A stretch of DNA of 7,170 bases from an uncultured bacterium (GTDB lineage Bacteria > Patescibacteriota > Microgenomatia > UBA1400 > PJMF01): the NCBI GenBank assembly GCA_903891335.1, contig CAITDX010000058.1, positions 1 to 7,170 of the forward strand, given 5' to 3'. Positions 1 to 5,949 of this stretch are shown here, piece after piece. The translations under genes and the position numbers were made by a program. Below the pieces are notes generated by a model. That model was not told the origin of the DNA and made no database searches. It saw only the letters and a list, made by a program, of their open reading frames with translations. The number at the start of each line of letters is the position of its first letter. The first letter of the stretch is position 1.

Positions 1-56
1 AGTAATTTCAATCCAACAAGCACCAATTACGTGCAAAAAATCATTGTAACCAATCT
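1..56. other. Short non-coding leader at the left window edge
   Basis: These bases precede the first ATG on the plus strand. The reading frame of the downstream gene is closed by a TAA at 3-5 and has no usable start before 57. I see no convincing Shine-Dalgarno sequence next to the ATG and no well-spaced -35/-10 pair. The promoter of the plus-strand unit is therefore either weak or outside the window. Confidence 0.4.
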
Positions 57-1838
57 ATGCGATTAAAACCTGTTGTTGTTAATGCAGCATTCTTGATACT
101 TTTTTTAACAACAAAGAATTATGTTCTAGCAGCTTGCGGAGACACAACATACACCGCTTGTAGCGGGTATTGTGGAACACAAACCATAACCTACTCACAT
201 ACTTTAAACTATTCAACAGATGAGAATTGCCCAACGGGATCGGGTCAAACAGCTCAGTGTGCAACTTACACCTGCAATGATAACGGTGTTTGTGCAAATC
301 CCAGCAATCCTCATAACTACTACCCATCTGGATCTGTTTGTTGTAGCGTTAGTTGCAATGCTTGTTCAACTGCTGGGGGTAACTGCGTCTACGAAACCGC
401 CGAAGTCCTCTGTAATTGTGAGCCCAATAGCACCCCCACTCCTCAACCCACTGACCCTGATGGTGGAGGTGGTGAACCAACTCCACCCCCAGCTGCTCCA
501 ACAACCAATCCACTTATTCAAGGCAGCATCCAAGAAGATGTCTCTGCAGCTCTGAGTGGTGCCTACTGTACCCAAGCCACGAGCAACCCACTGAGTCTTA
601 GCGGCCTCAATCTCAGCGCCACCGGCACTACCGGCACCCACACCGCCACTTTTGGCTACACCATCCCTAGCAACTACAGTATCAACACCACCAGCACTGG
701 CACTGGCTACACCGTCACTCTTGACCTCTCTGGTCAAACGGGAAGCACCAATTATGTCTGTTCTTGTCCTGCGCCACTTAACTCAATCAATCCCTACCTC
801 TGCCGCTATTCTGGCGTCACCTCGCCGCTTGCCAATGTTAACTTTTATCTCAAAGAATACAACCTCTCCAATAGTTCTTGGTTTCAAATCTTCGGCGGCA
901 ATCTCTTTGCTCTAGGTAGTATCACCACTGATGTGCCGGCTACTTTTTGTGCCACTGATGGCAATTGTGTGCCCGCACTCATGGCTCCAATGCCTAGCTC
1001 TAACACTGAGCTCAGTGGAGGTTTTCCCATCACGTATTCTGGAAACAACAACAATCTCCAAAGTAGCGATACGAGCTCTGAATACCATAGCTATTTCCAT
1101 GAAGCCACTCGCCTGACTAATGTCAATTCCTACGCCCTCAGCAGCAATCTCAACCAAAACTCCTACGACTACTTCTATAGTCTCGCTGAGGATTCCATTC
1201 AGACCATTGGCAATGGGGAAGACACGGAGCCACTGCTTGCTGACTTCACCAATGCAGCCTGGTGGCAAGCCAGCGACATCAATTACGTCCATATTGATGG
1301 CAACGTCAGTATTGATGAAACTCAAGGCTTTAACTTGAGTAGTGGTCAACAACTTGTAGTCTTCGTCGAAGGCAACTTAACCCTCGATGACAGCAACCCT
1401 AACGACACTAGCCGTAAAATTACCAGCGTTGCCAACGGTGGTTTCCTTGCCTTCATCGTCAGTGGTAATATCCTCATCACTCCCAATGTCGGCTATGAAC
1501 TTGACCCACTCGCTCCTACTGCTCCTACGGTCAACAACACCAACGCCAATCTAGAGGGTGTTTTCCTTGCTAATGGCACTCTCACTAGTCAAAGCAAGAG
1601 CGCTGTCGGTGAAGTTCCTCCAGACAAAAAACTCATTGCTGCTGGCACCTTCGTGGGGTGGGGCGGAGTCAATCTCAATCGCACCTTCGATGATAATAAC
1701 TTTGGTCCCATCCTCAACAACAACCAGGCCATTGAAAACTTCATTTATCGCCCCGACTTACTCGTCAACTGGCCAACCAAGCTTAAAACAAGCTTGAGTA
1801 ATTGGCGCGAGGTTGATCCGCAATTGATCAGTCAGTAA
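57..1838 (+). CDS. Large secreted Cys-rich modular protein, putative pilus-tip or pilus-associated adhesin
   Basis: This is a 593-residue exported protein that I cannot assign to a named family. Residues 1-26 look like a Sec signal peptide, with a hydrophobic run at about 5-18 and a VLAA end. Residues 27-121 hold 14 cysteines, including a CC pair. A Pro/Gly/Thr-rich linker follows (about 122-152). The rest is rich in Ser, Thr and Asn with six more cysteines. At about 410-541 there are at least five similar strand-turn units (IDGNVSI, VEGNLTL, VSGNILI, FLANGTL, GTFVGWGGVNL), which look like rungs of a beta-helix or stacked-strand fold. The C-terminus has a compact motif with YRPDLL and WREVDP. 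It is followed after 4 bases by a GspJ-like prepilin and faces the pilus operon, so a role at the fibre tip, in the GspK/PilX/PilY1 position, is my inference. The start at 57 is chosen because it gives an intact signal peptide; no ribosome binding site is evident. Codon use changes sharply within the gene near residue 110. Confidence 0.75.
   Translation: MRLKPVVVNAAFLILFLTTKNYVLAACGDTTYTACSGYCGTQTITYSHTLNYSTDENCPTGSGQTAQCATYTCNDNGVCANPSNPHNYYPSGSVCCSVSCNACSTAGGNCVYETAEVLCNCEPNSTPTPQPTDPDGGGGEPTPPPAAPTTNPLIQGSIQEDVSAALSGAYCTQATSNPLSLSGLNLSATGTTGTHTATFGYTIPSNYSINTTSTGTGYTVTLDLSGQTGSTNYVCSCPAPLNSINPYLCRYSGVTSPLANVNFYLKEYNLSNSSWFQIFGGNLFALGSITTDVPATFCATDGNCVPALMAPMPSSNTELSGGFPITYSGNNNNLQSSDTSSEYHSYFHEATRLTNVNSYALSSNLNQNSYDYFYSLAEDSIQTIGNGEDTEPLLADFTNAAWWQASDINYVHIDGNVSIDETQGFNLSSGQQLVVFVEGNLTLDDSNPNDTSRKITSVANGGFLAFIVSGNILITPNVGYELDPLAPTAPTVNNTNANLEGVFLANGTLTSQSKSAVGEVPPDKKLIAAGTFVGWGGVNLNRTFDDNNFGPILNNNQAIENFIYRPDLLVNWPTKLKTSLSNWREVDPQLISQ
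1778..1796 (+). repeat. Small inverted repeat near the 3' end of the 593-residue gene
   Basis: CAAGCTT (1778-1784) and AAGCTTG (1790-1796) are separated by five bases, giving a perfect 7-bp stem 42 bases before the stop codon. No T-run follows, so it is not an intrinsic terminator. It encodes part of the KLKTSL stretch in the C-terminal motif and may simply reflect codon choice. Confidence 0.3.
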
Positions 1839-1842
1839 ATAC

Positions 1843-2346
1843 ATGCAAAAAGGCTTCACTCTTCTGGAATTATTGGTGACCACCAGCATCACTGCCTTGA
1901 TGATGTTGGCAATTAGCAGTTTATTTATTACCTTTCTTGCCACCGCCTACAAAAGTCGCATTAGTCAGAATCTCCGTGAGTCTGGTGGCAACGCCATGCG
2001 GCAAATGGTGGAGATGATTCGGAGTGCCAATGAAATTAGCTCTGCCTGTGCCGGCAGTCCCGCCACTTCCCTGATTTTAGTGGGTGAAGATGGCTTAGAA
2101 ACCACTTTGCGCGAAGAGAACAATCACATTGCCTCTGTCTCTGCTACGCGCACCACCCATCTAACTGAAGACAACAATCTTAGCCAAGATTCTGTCCAAA
2201 ACCTCACTTTTACGTGCTACCCTACACAAGAAGGCAAAAAATATATTGAAATTGACTTCGTCTTGAAAGTTGGTGATGGGGAAGCGAGTAATAGTGCTCG
2301 CTCTACCAGTTTAGACTTTGGCTCGGGAGTGGTGACAAGAAATTAG
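1843..2346 (+). CDS. Type IV prepilin-like minor pilin, GspJ/PilW-like
   Basis: The 167-residue protein has a very short class III leader, MQKG, then FTLLELLV. This predicts PilD cleavage after Gly4 and the conserved Glu at mature position 5. A hydrophobic N-terminal helix (about 5-33) is followed by the polar helix SQNLRESGGNAMRQMVEMIRSA, a layout typical of the J/PilW class, which is larger than H or I and lies next to the GspK-position protein. The globular part has two cysteines, enough for one disulfide. It starts 4 bases after the stop of the large secreted protein and lacks an obvious ribosome binding site, so translation is probably coupled to that gene. The likely role is in a tip-located minor-pilin complex that primes the fibre. 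Its stop is one base from the convergent GspI-like gene. The pilin-like class is secure; the J/PilW subtype is less so. Confidence 0.85.
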   Translation: MQKGFTLLELLVTTSITALMMLAISSLFITFLATAYKSRISQNLRESGGNAMRQMVEMIRSANEISSACAGSPATSLILVGEDGLETTLREENNHIASVSATRTTHLTEDNNLSQDSVQNLTFTCYPTQEGKKYIEIDFVLKVGDGEASNSARSTSLDFGSGVVTRN

Positions 2347-2347
2347 A

Positions 2348-2821
2348 TTAATAATTCTCAAATTGCTGATCAAGTACTAAGTTTTTTGCCTTCGTCCCAT
2401 CAGTCCACAACATTTCTATTTCCACATTCAGGCGATTAGCGCTCTCAAAAGTCACTGTTGCCTGGCGTTTGAAGCTATACCGAGCCGCTTCCAACACATC
2501 TTCATCTCCACATTCGCCCAATTGCGCAGAAATACTCGCTACTGACTCAGGTAAACTACTCATACAATAGGTGCTTAGATCAACCAATGGGGTAGAGAAA
2601 GCCGTCCAGCTCCAAATCGCCCGTTCCTTGCGAAAAAACTCCAGTGCTTCCTCAGCCTTTTGCAGAGCTAGCTGCTGTTTTTCGTTGCTATCAGCCAGTT
2701 TGATCGACATGAAAATCATGGCACTGACTGCAGTCAAAACCAGGGCAATAATGGTCACTGCCACTAAAATTTCAATCAATGTTGAACCAGTTTGCAACCG
2801 ACGGCTATTCATAACTGACAT
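2348..2821 (-). CDS. Type IV prepilin-like minor pilin, GspI/PilV-like
   Basis: The 157-residue product has a 12-residue leader ending in TG, then STLIEILVAVTII: a class III signal with Ser instead of the usual Phe at mature position 1, and Glu at position 5. The hydrophobic helix continues into a long polar helix with KLADSNEKQQLALQKAEEALEFF, typical of GspI/PilV proteins (the LALQKAEEALE segment matches the usual position of such a repeat). Two cysteines lie in the globular part. The start at 2821 is supported by a strong GGAGG eight bases upstream; a second ATG at 2812 would leave a 9-residue leader and is less well spaced. The first 17 bases overlap the end of the GspH-like gene, so the two are translationally coupled. 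It is the last gene of the minus-strand operon and meets the plus-strand prepilin tail to tail. Confidence 0.85.
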   Translation of the reverse strand: MSVMNSRRLQTGSTLIEILVAVTIIALVLTAVSAMIFMSIKLADSNEKQQLALQKAEEALEFFRKERAIWSWTAFSTPLVDLSTYCMSSLPESVASISAQLGECGDEDVLEAARYSFKRQATVTFESANRLNVEIEMLWTDGTKAKNLVLDQQFENY

Positions 2822-3338
2822 TAATCGTTCCTCCCTGATCCAGAGTAAATACCACTGCTCCCACCTGATTGGTTAGAGTCGCAGCACCGCTTGCCACCTG
2901 ACTATTACCAAGTAACACTGCAGCACCTTGCTTGGCTAAAAAAGTCATTTGAAATTGAGTATCAAAAGCTAAATTATTGAGTTCTGGAGCATAGGTCTCG
3001 TAAACAATCGTACTTGCATCGCTGCAACGCAAGCGACCAATCACCTGCACGTCGCCATCAACAAGCGTGCTCGCTACTTCCACTCCCTGTAGTTGCGTAC
3101 AGTACCCCAGCGCATCGCTGCCCAAAAAACCATTTTGCGCCTTGGAGCGAGCATCTTTGAGCATTGATTCGACCGTGGCGCCAATCTGATATAACTTCTG
3201 CTTGTCAAGTGAACGCATGTAATTCACCAAACCAAAACCAAGCAAAATCATCATAATTGCCACCGTCATCAACAACTCAATGAAAGTAAAACCAGCATGT
3301 CGGTACTTAGAGTGCGATGATGTCATACACTTCTGCAT
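2805..3338 (-). CDS. Type IV prepilin-like minor pilin, GspH/FimT-like
   Basis: The 177-residue protein has a leader ending in HAG, then FTFIELLMTVAIMMILLGFG, with Glu at mature position 5. The helix is followed by TVESMLKDARSKAQNG, which resembles the ARS.A segment after the helix that marks GspH/FimT pseudopilins, and by a beta-rich globular part ending in LDQGGTINVSYE. Mature cysteines number two. It overlaps the preceding GspG-like gene and the following GspI-like gene, giving the order G, H, I as in type II secretion and minor-pilin operons. Two starts are possible: ATG at 3338 (used here) or ATG at 3326, which gives a 12-residue leader and shrinks the overlap with the upstream gene from 32 to 20 bases. 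Neither has a strong ribosome binding site. The role is as a minor pilin in fibre initiation or tip assembly. Confidence 0.85.
   Translation of the reverse strand: MQKCMTSSHSKYRHAGFTFIELLMTVAIMMILLGFGLVNYMRSLDKQKLYQIGATVESMLKDARSKAQNGFLGSDALGYCTQLQGVEVASTLVDGDVQVIGRLRCSDASTIVYETYAPELNNLAFDTQFQMTFLAKQGAAVLLGNSQVASGAATLTNQVGAVVFTLDQGGTINVSYE
2830..2834 (-). promoter_or_regulatory. Strong ribosome binding site of the GspI-like gene
   Basis: On the minus strand GGAGG lies eight bases before the ATG at 2821, inside the last codons of the GspH-like gene. It is the clearest Shine-Dalgarno sequence in the window and decides in favour of the start at 2821 over the ATG at 2812. Confidence 0.75.
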
Positions 3339-3711
3339 CTGGCTCTAATACTGCCCGTAGCGTCACTTTGGTGCAGGTTGAACCACTCACCGTCGAACAA
3401 ATTGCTTGATAGGTATAAGGAGCACTATTTTTGGGATCAAGTAAATTGGCTTCAGAGAGATATTCATTGGTGTAGAGGGTACTCACTAGAGTAGCGAAAT
3501 CCAACGTGGTTGTGCCTGCATAATAACCATAATCTTGCCGATAGAGAATGAGCGCCTGGCGCATGGTTTCTAGATCTGCTTTGCGCTTGGCATTGCGACT
3601 GCTGATTGCAGCCTGACTAAAGCTCACTAAACCAATTGCTGTCAACAAAATAATTACCGTGGCCGACACCAGCAATTCAATCATGGTAAAACCACGTTGT
3701 TTCTGCATCAT
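3307..3711 (-). CDS. Type IV prepilin, GspG-like, second of a tandem pair
   Basis: With the start at ATG 3711 the product is 134 residues. The leader MMQKQRG is followed by FTMIELLVSATVII, with Glu at mature position 5. After the helix come SSRNAKRKADLETMRQALILYRQDYG and later LLDPKN and PYTYQ, the pattern of GspG-type and patescibacterial pilins. The usual Tyr-Pro after the helix is replaced here by YYAGTT. Two cysteines are close together (IC...TC). A longer reading from TTG at 3729 is open but unlikely: the ATG at 3711 forms an ATGA overlap with the stop of the upstream pilin and has AGGGA seven bases before it. A second ATG at 3708 is almost equivalent. Similarity in layout to the upstream gene suggests an old tandem duplication. 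It is probably a fibre subunit or a minor pilin. Confidence 0.85.
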   Translation of the reverse strand: MMQKQRGFTMIELLVSATVIILLTAIGLVSFSQAAISSRNAKRKADLETMRQALILYRQDYGYYAGTTTLDFATLVSTLYTNEYLSEANLLDPKNSAPYTYQAICSTVSGSTCTKVTLRAVLEPDAEVYDIIAL

Positions 3712-4136
3712 TGCAAATTCCCTAAACAATAATAATCACCTGATCCATAGCTACAGGTTGTCGCTCCACCATCAGGCAAGGCTGCCGCATTACCGACACT
3801 ACTCTCAAGAAGCGCACAAGCACAAAACTCATCGGCACTTAAATTGATAGTATAGATATTTTCACCAGTGCCCTTGGGATCGCTCGGTAAACCAGACGGA
3901 AAAATCGTGGTATCGTTAGCTTCAAGGAGAGTGGTGGGATACGCACCCTCTTTAGAGTGAAATTGCTCGAAACCATTTTGCAGCGCCTTAATATCTGCTT
4001 TGCGCCGCGCGTCACGACTTTTTTTCTGGGTGGTGCTAAAAGCAGCGGTGCCAAGTGCCACTAAAATTCCAATAATTGAGATCACCACCAAGATTTCCAA
4101 CAAAGTAAATCCCCGTTGCCGTGTTTTGTTTTGCAT
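3708..4136 (-). CDS. Type IV prepilin, GspG-like, first of a tandem pair
   Basis: The 142-residue product has a 9-residue leader (MQNKTRQRG), then FTLLEILVVISIIGILVALG, a textbook class III signal with Glu at mature position 5. KKSRDARRKADIKALQNGFEQF, then EGAYP and LPSDPKG, follow the GspG/PilA pattern. The C-terminal third has four cysteines (CAC, then two flanking a SYGSGDYY loop), and the protein ends in NLQ, an ending I associate with patescibacterial pilins. The gene follows the membrane-anchored PKD-like protein by 19 bases and its TGA stop overlaps the start of the next prepilin. The ribosome binding site is weak (GAGA, eight bases upstream). It is probably a fibre subunit; whether this or the PilA-like protein at 5950-6594 is the main one cannot be told from sequence. 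Confidence 0.88.
   Translation of the reverse strand: MQNKTRQRGFTLLEILVVISIIGILVALGTAAFSTTQKKSRDARRKADIKALQNGFEQFHSKEGAYPTTLLEANDTTIFPSGLPSDPKGTGENIYTINLSADEFCACALLESSVGNAAALPDGGATTCSYGSGDYYCLGNLQ
3719..3723 (-). promoter_or_regulatory. Ribosome binding site of the second GspG-like pilin
   Basis: AGGGA on the minus strand lies seven bases before the ATG at 3711, within the final codons of the upstream pilin. It supports the 3711 start and argues against the upstream TTG at 3729, which would place this sequence inside the coding region. Confidence 0.6.
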
Positions 4137-4155
4137 AAAGCTTTTCTCGTGAGTC

Positions 4156-5157
4156 TTATCGATTCACTTTCACTACCATCTTAGCTAATTCGTTGTCTGC
4201 TGACAAGACACCTGCTGCATCACTCGCCGTTAACCGAACCTGAAAGAAGCAAATTCGATTGGCGCAGTCATATGTATGATCAAAGGTATCTTGCAGCAAC
4301 TGTCCTTGCCAACTCGTCCCATCGCCTAGATCAACCGTTACTGTCACTGGCAATGACAAGCCTAGCTCATGTTGGCCTGGTTGACCACGAAACAAGGCTT
4401 GGATTCTCTGCAACCAACTAATCTGTTCATCTTTAATCAATTGACCAGCAAAAACATCGCTCTTGCCATTGGCAATAACGTACGACAAGGTCACTGGCTC
4501 ACCAGCACGCACTTCAACCACTCGCTCACTTGGATCAAAACCAGGTCGAGAGTTAAAAGAAAGGACAGTTGGTCGCAGTGAGCACGCTGCATAGCAACTC
4601 TTGGGACAATCAGTGGCGGTCGTGATAACCGCGCCCACACCACTCTCCATTTCTAAAGCACAGCAAGTGGCGTTATACGCACTACAAGCACTCTCTGGGC
4701 CAGCCTCATAGTCTAAATCCGCCTTAGTTAAATAATTAGTGCGTATATTACCTCCATCGGTATATACCCACATAGTGCGACCCAACGCGTGCAGCTGAAT
4801 AAAATTAGGCACATCATCACTGTTGAGTATAAAACCCGTGGTGGTGGACGTTTTATTAACCAGCAATGGCAGTTGCTTTTCTGAAATTTTAATTGGTGTA
4901 TCAACGAAATCGGCACAAACAACTTCAAGATTATAATTTCTAGGGGAGAGAAAGCGAATCTGATTGTAACTTTCTTGGGCATAGCCAAACTGCTGAACGC
5001 ACTCACTCGCGAAACTCTGATCAAGTAAACTGTTAAAATCACTCTTGAGCATGGCACCGCCAACAACCAGTACAATTTCTCGACCAAAGAAGAAAAGAAT
5101 CACTCCTAAGCCCAATGCTCCAATCAATGAAGTAAAAAAGAATTTAAGAATGCGCAT
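4156..5157 (-). CDS. Membrane-anchored Cys-rich protein with PKD-like C-terminal domain, function unknown
   Basis: From ATG 5157 the protein has 333 residues. A hydrophobic N-terminal segment (about 6-24, with a second hydrophobic stretch to 37) lacks the GFTLIE prepilin motif, so it is a membrane anchor or uncleaved signal with the bulk outside the cell membrane. A middle region (about 40-150) is unassigned. A Cys cluster follows at about 157-192, including CC and CPKSCYAAC. The C-terminus (about 200-331) resembles a PKD/Ig-like beta-sandwich: FNSRPG, GEPVTLSYVI, VDLGDGTSW, HTYDC, then VRLTASDAAG, with a charged insertion around QISWLQRIQALF. Ten cysteines in total, two of them bracketing the HTY hairpin. 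It starts 9 bases after pilD and precedes the pilin pair, so it is probably a pilus accessory or surface-anchoring protein (inference). A GTG at 5163 would add two residues; ATG has GAG five bases upstream. Confidence 0.75.
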   Translation of the reverse strand: MRILKFFFTSLIGALGLGVILFFFGREIVLVVGGAMLKSDFNSLLDQSFASECVQQFGYAQESYNQIRFLSPRNYNLEVVCADFVDTPIKISEKQLPLLVNKTSTTTGFILNSDDVPNFIQLHALGRTMWVYTDGGNIRTNYLTKADLDYEAGPESACSAYNATCCALEMESGVGAVITTATDCPKSCYAACSLRPTVLSFNSRPGFDPSERVVEVRAGEPVTLSYVIANGKSDVFAGQLIKDEQISWLQRIQALFRGQPGQHELGLSLPVTVTVDLGDGTSWQGQLLQDTFDHTYDCANRICFFQVRLTASDAAGVLSADNELAKMVVKVNR

Positions 5158-5166
5158 AGACACTCG

Positions 5167-5946
5167 CTAAAATAGTAGTCCTGTGTACCACTGCCAAATT
5201 GTCTCGCCAAAAAAATAGGTTGCGATAAAACTCACGATTAAAAAAGGAGCAAATGGCAGGCTTTGTCCAAATTTTTTCAATCGTAAAAGCAATACCAGTG
5301 TAGCAAAAATTCCTCCAGAAATAAAAGCTAAAAAAATCTGGACGATAATAAGTGGCCAAGGCAAAATTAAGGCAAGAGGAATCATCAATTTAATGTCACC
5401 AAAACCCAAGGCTTCTTTATGTAAACTACGTTTGGCTAAATAATAAAGGAGCATGAAAAATCCCAGGGCCACACCTATCGAACCTAGTATTTCCAACCAA
5501 TTTCCCTCTGAGAGACTGACAATCCCCAGAGCTAAAATGCTCGCCAACACAACAAAAAAGTCAGGTATGAGCAAGTAACGCAAATCTGCCACAATCACAA
5601 AAAATAATATAAAAAAGAAAAAAAACTGCAAACTCGCCAATAGGTCAATAGTTGGCCACCAATACACGCTGAAAGCACTTACAAATGCTAAAAACTCGAG
5701 AACAAAGTGTGAAATAGCAATAGATTTCCGACATGACCGACAACGCCCACCCAACACCAAGAAAGAGTAGAGCGGAATGTTATCAAACCAAGCAATCTGC
5801 TTGTGACAATGCTCACAACGCGAGCGACCAGTTACAAATGACTCTTCTCGATTAGTGCGATAGATCACCACCTGAAAAAAACTGGCTAAGCTGGCAAGAA
5901 AAAATCCAAATACAGCAATCAAGAAAAGTTCATAAACCATCATCAT
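5167..5946 (-). CDS. pilD: Prepilin peptidase (type IV leader peptidase, aspartic membrane protease)
   Basis: The 259-residue polytopic membrane enzyme cleaves the leader of type IV prepilins on the cytoplasmic side of the membrane and, in the classical family, N-methylates the new N-terminus. The N-terminal domain has ASFFQVVIYR (about 21-30), matching the family GSFLNVVIYR with changes, then a zinc-type CEHC (44-47) and CRSC (69-72) pair around the conserved DNIPLYSFLVLGGRC segment. The catalytic aspartates are expected at D121 in ADLRYLLIPD and D184 in GFGDIKL. Length and several hydrophobic segments fit the GspO/PilD family, and the four-cysteine motif suggests the bifunctional form. It follows the PilA-like prepilin gene by 3 bases, so peptidase and substrates are co-expressed. 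Three consecutive ATGs (5946, 5943, 5940) are possible starts; an AAGG overlapping the upstream stop is best spaced (7 bases) for the third. Confidence 0.97.
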   Translation of the reverse strand: MMMVYELFLIAVFGFFLASLASFFQVVIYRTNREESFVTGRSRCEHCHKQIAWFDNIPLYSFLVLGGRCRSCRKSIAISHFVLEFLAFVSAFSVYWWPTIDLLASLQFFFFFILFFVIVADLRYLLIPDFFVVLASILALGIVSLSEGNWLEILGSIGVALGFFMLLYYLAKRSLHKEALGFGDIKLMIPLALILPWPLIIVQIFLAFISGGIFATLVLLLRLKKFGQSLPFAPFLIVSFIATYFFGETIWQWYTGLLF

Positions 5947-5949
5947 GCC

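Noticed and set aside
366..737. Open antisense frame of 123 codons over the 593-residue gene, rich in Gly, Ala and Val.
   Set aside because: It is an effect of the C-ended Thr/Ser codons on the opposite strand; it has no ribosome binding site or domain, and the plus-strand frame is clearly a signal-peptide protein.
912..1352. Open antisense frame of 146 codons over the same gene.
   Set aside because: It shows no recognisable protein features and lies wholly within a well-supported plus-strand gene.
1778..1796. Inverted repeat as a terminator or attenuator between the large secreted protein and the J-like pilin.
   Set aside because: It lies inside the coding region, has no T-run after it, and encodes part of an apparently conserved C-terminal motif.
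2340..2400. Possible bidirectional terminator at the convergent junction, suggested by a run of six T after AGTACTAAG.
   Set aside because: No stable GC-rich stem precedes the T-run in either direction.
3708..3710. Recoded UGA (Gly) as in Gracilibacteria, since one pilin ends in TGA.
   Set aside because: The TGA sits in an ATGA overlap with the next start, the protein ends in a typical NLQ there, and reading through adds only a short basic tail unlike a pilin.
3711..3729. Extended start (TTG at 3729) for the second GspG-like pilin.
   Set aside because: The ATG at 3711 has a better-placed ribosome binding site and gives a normal 7-residue leader.
4728..5087. Alternative minus-strand frame of 119 codons within the PKD-like protein gene.
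   Set aside because: It overlaps a frame with a membrane anchor, Cys cluster and PKD-like motifs, and shows none of its own.
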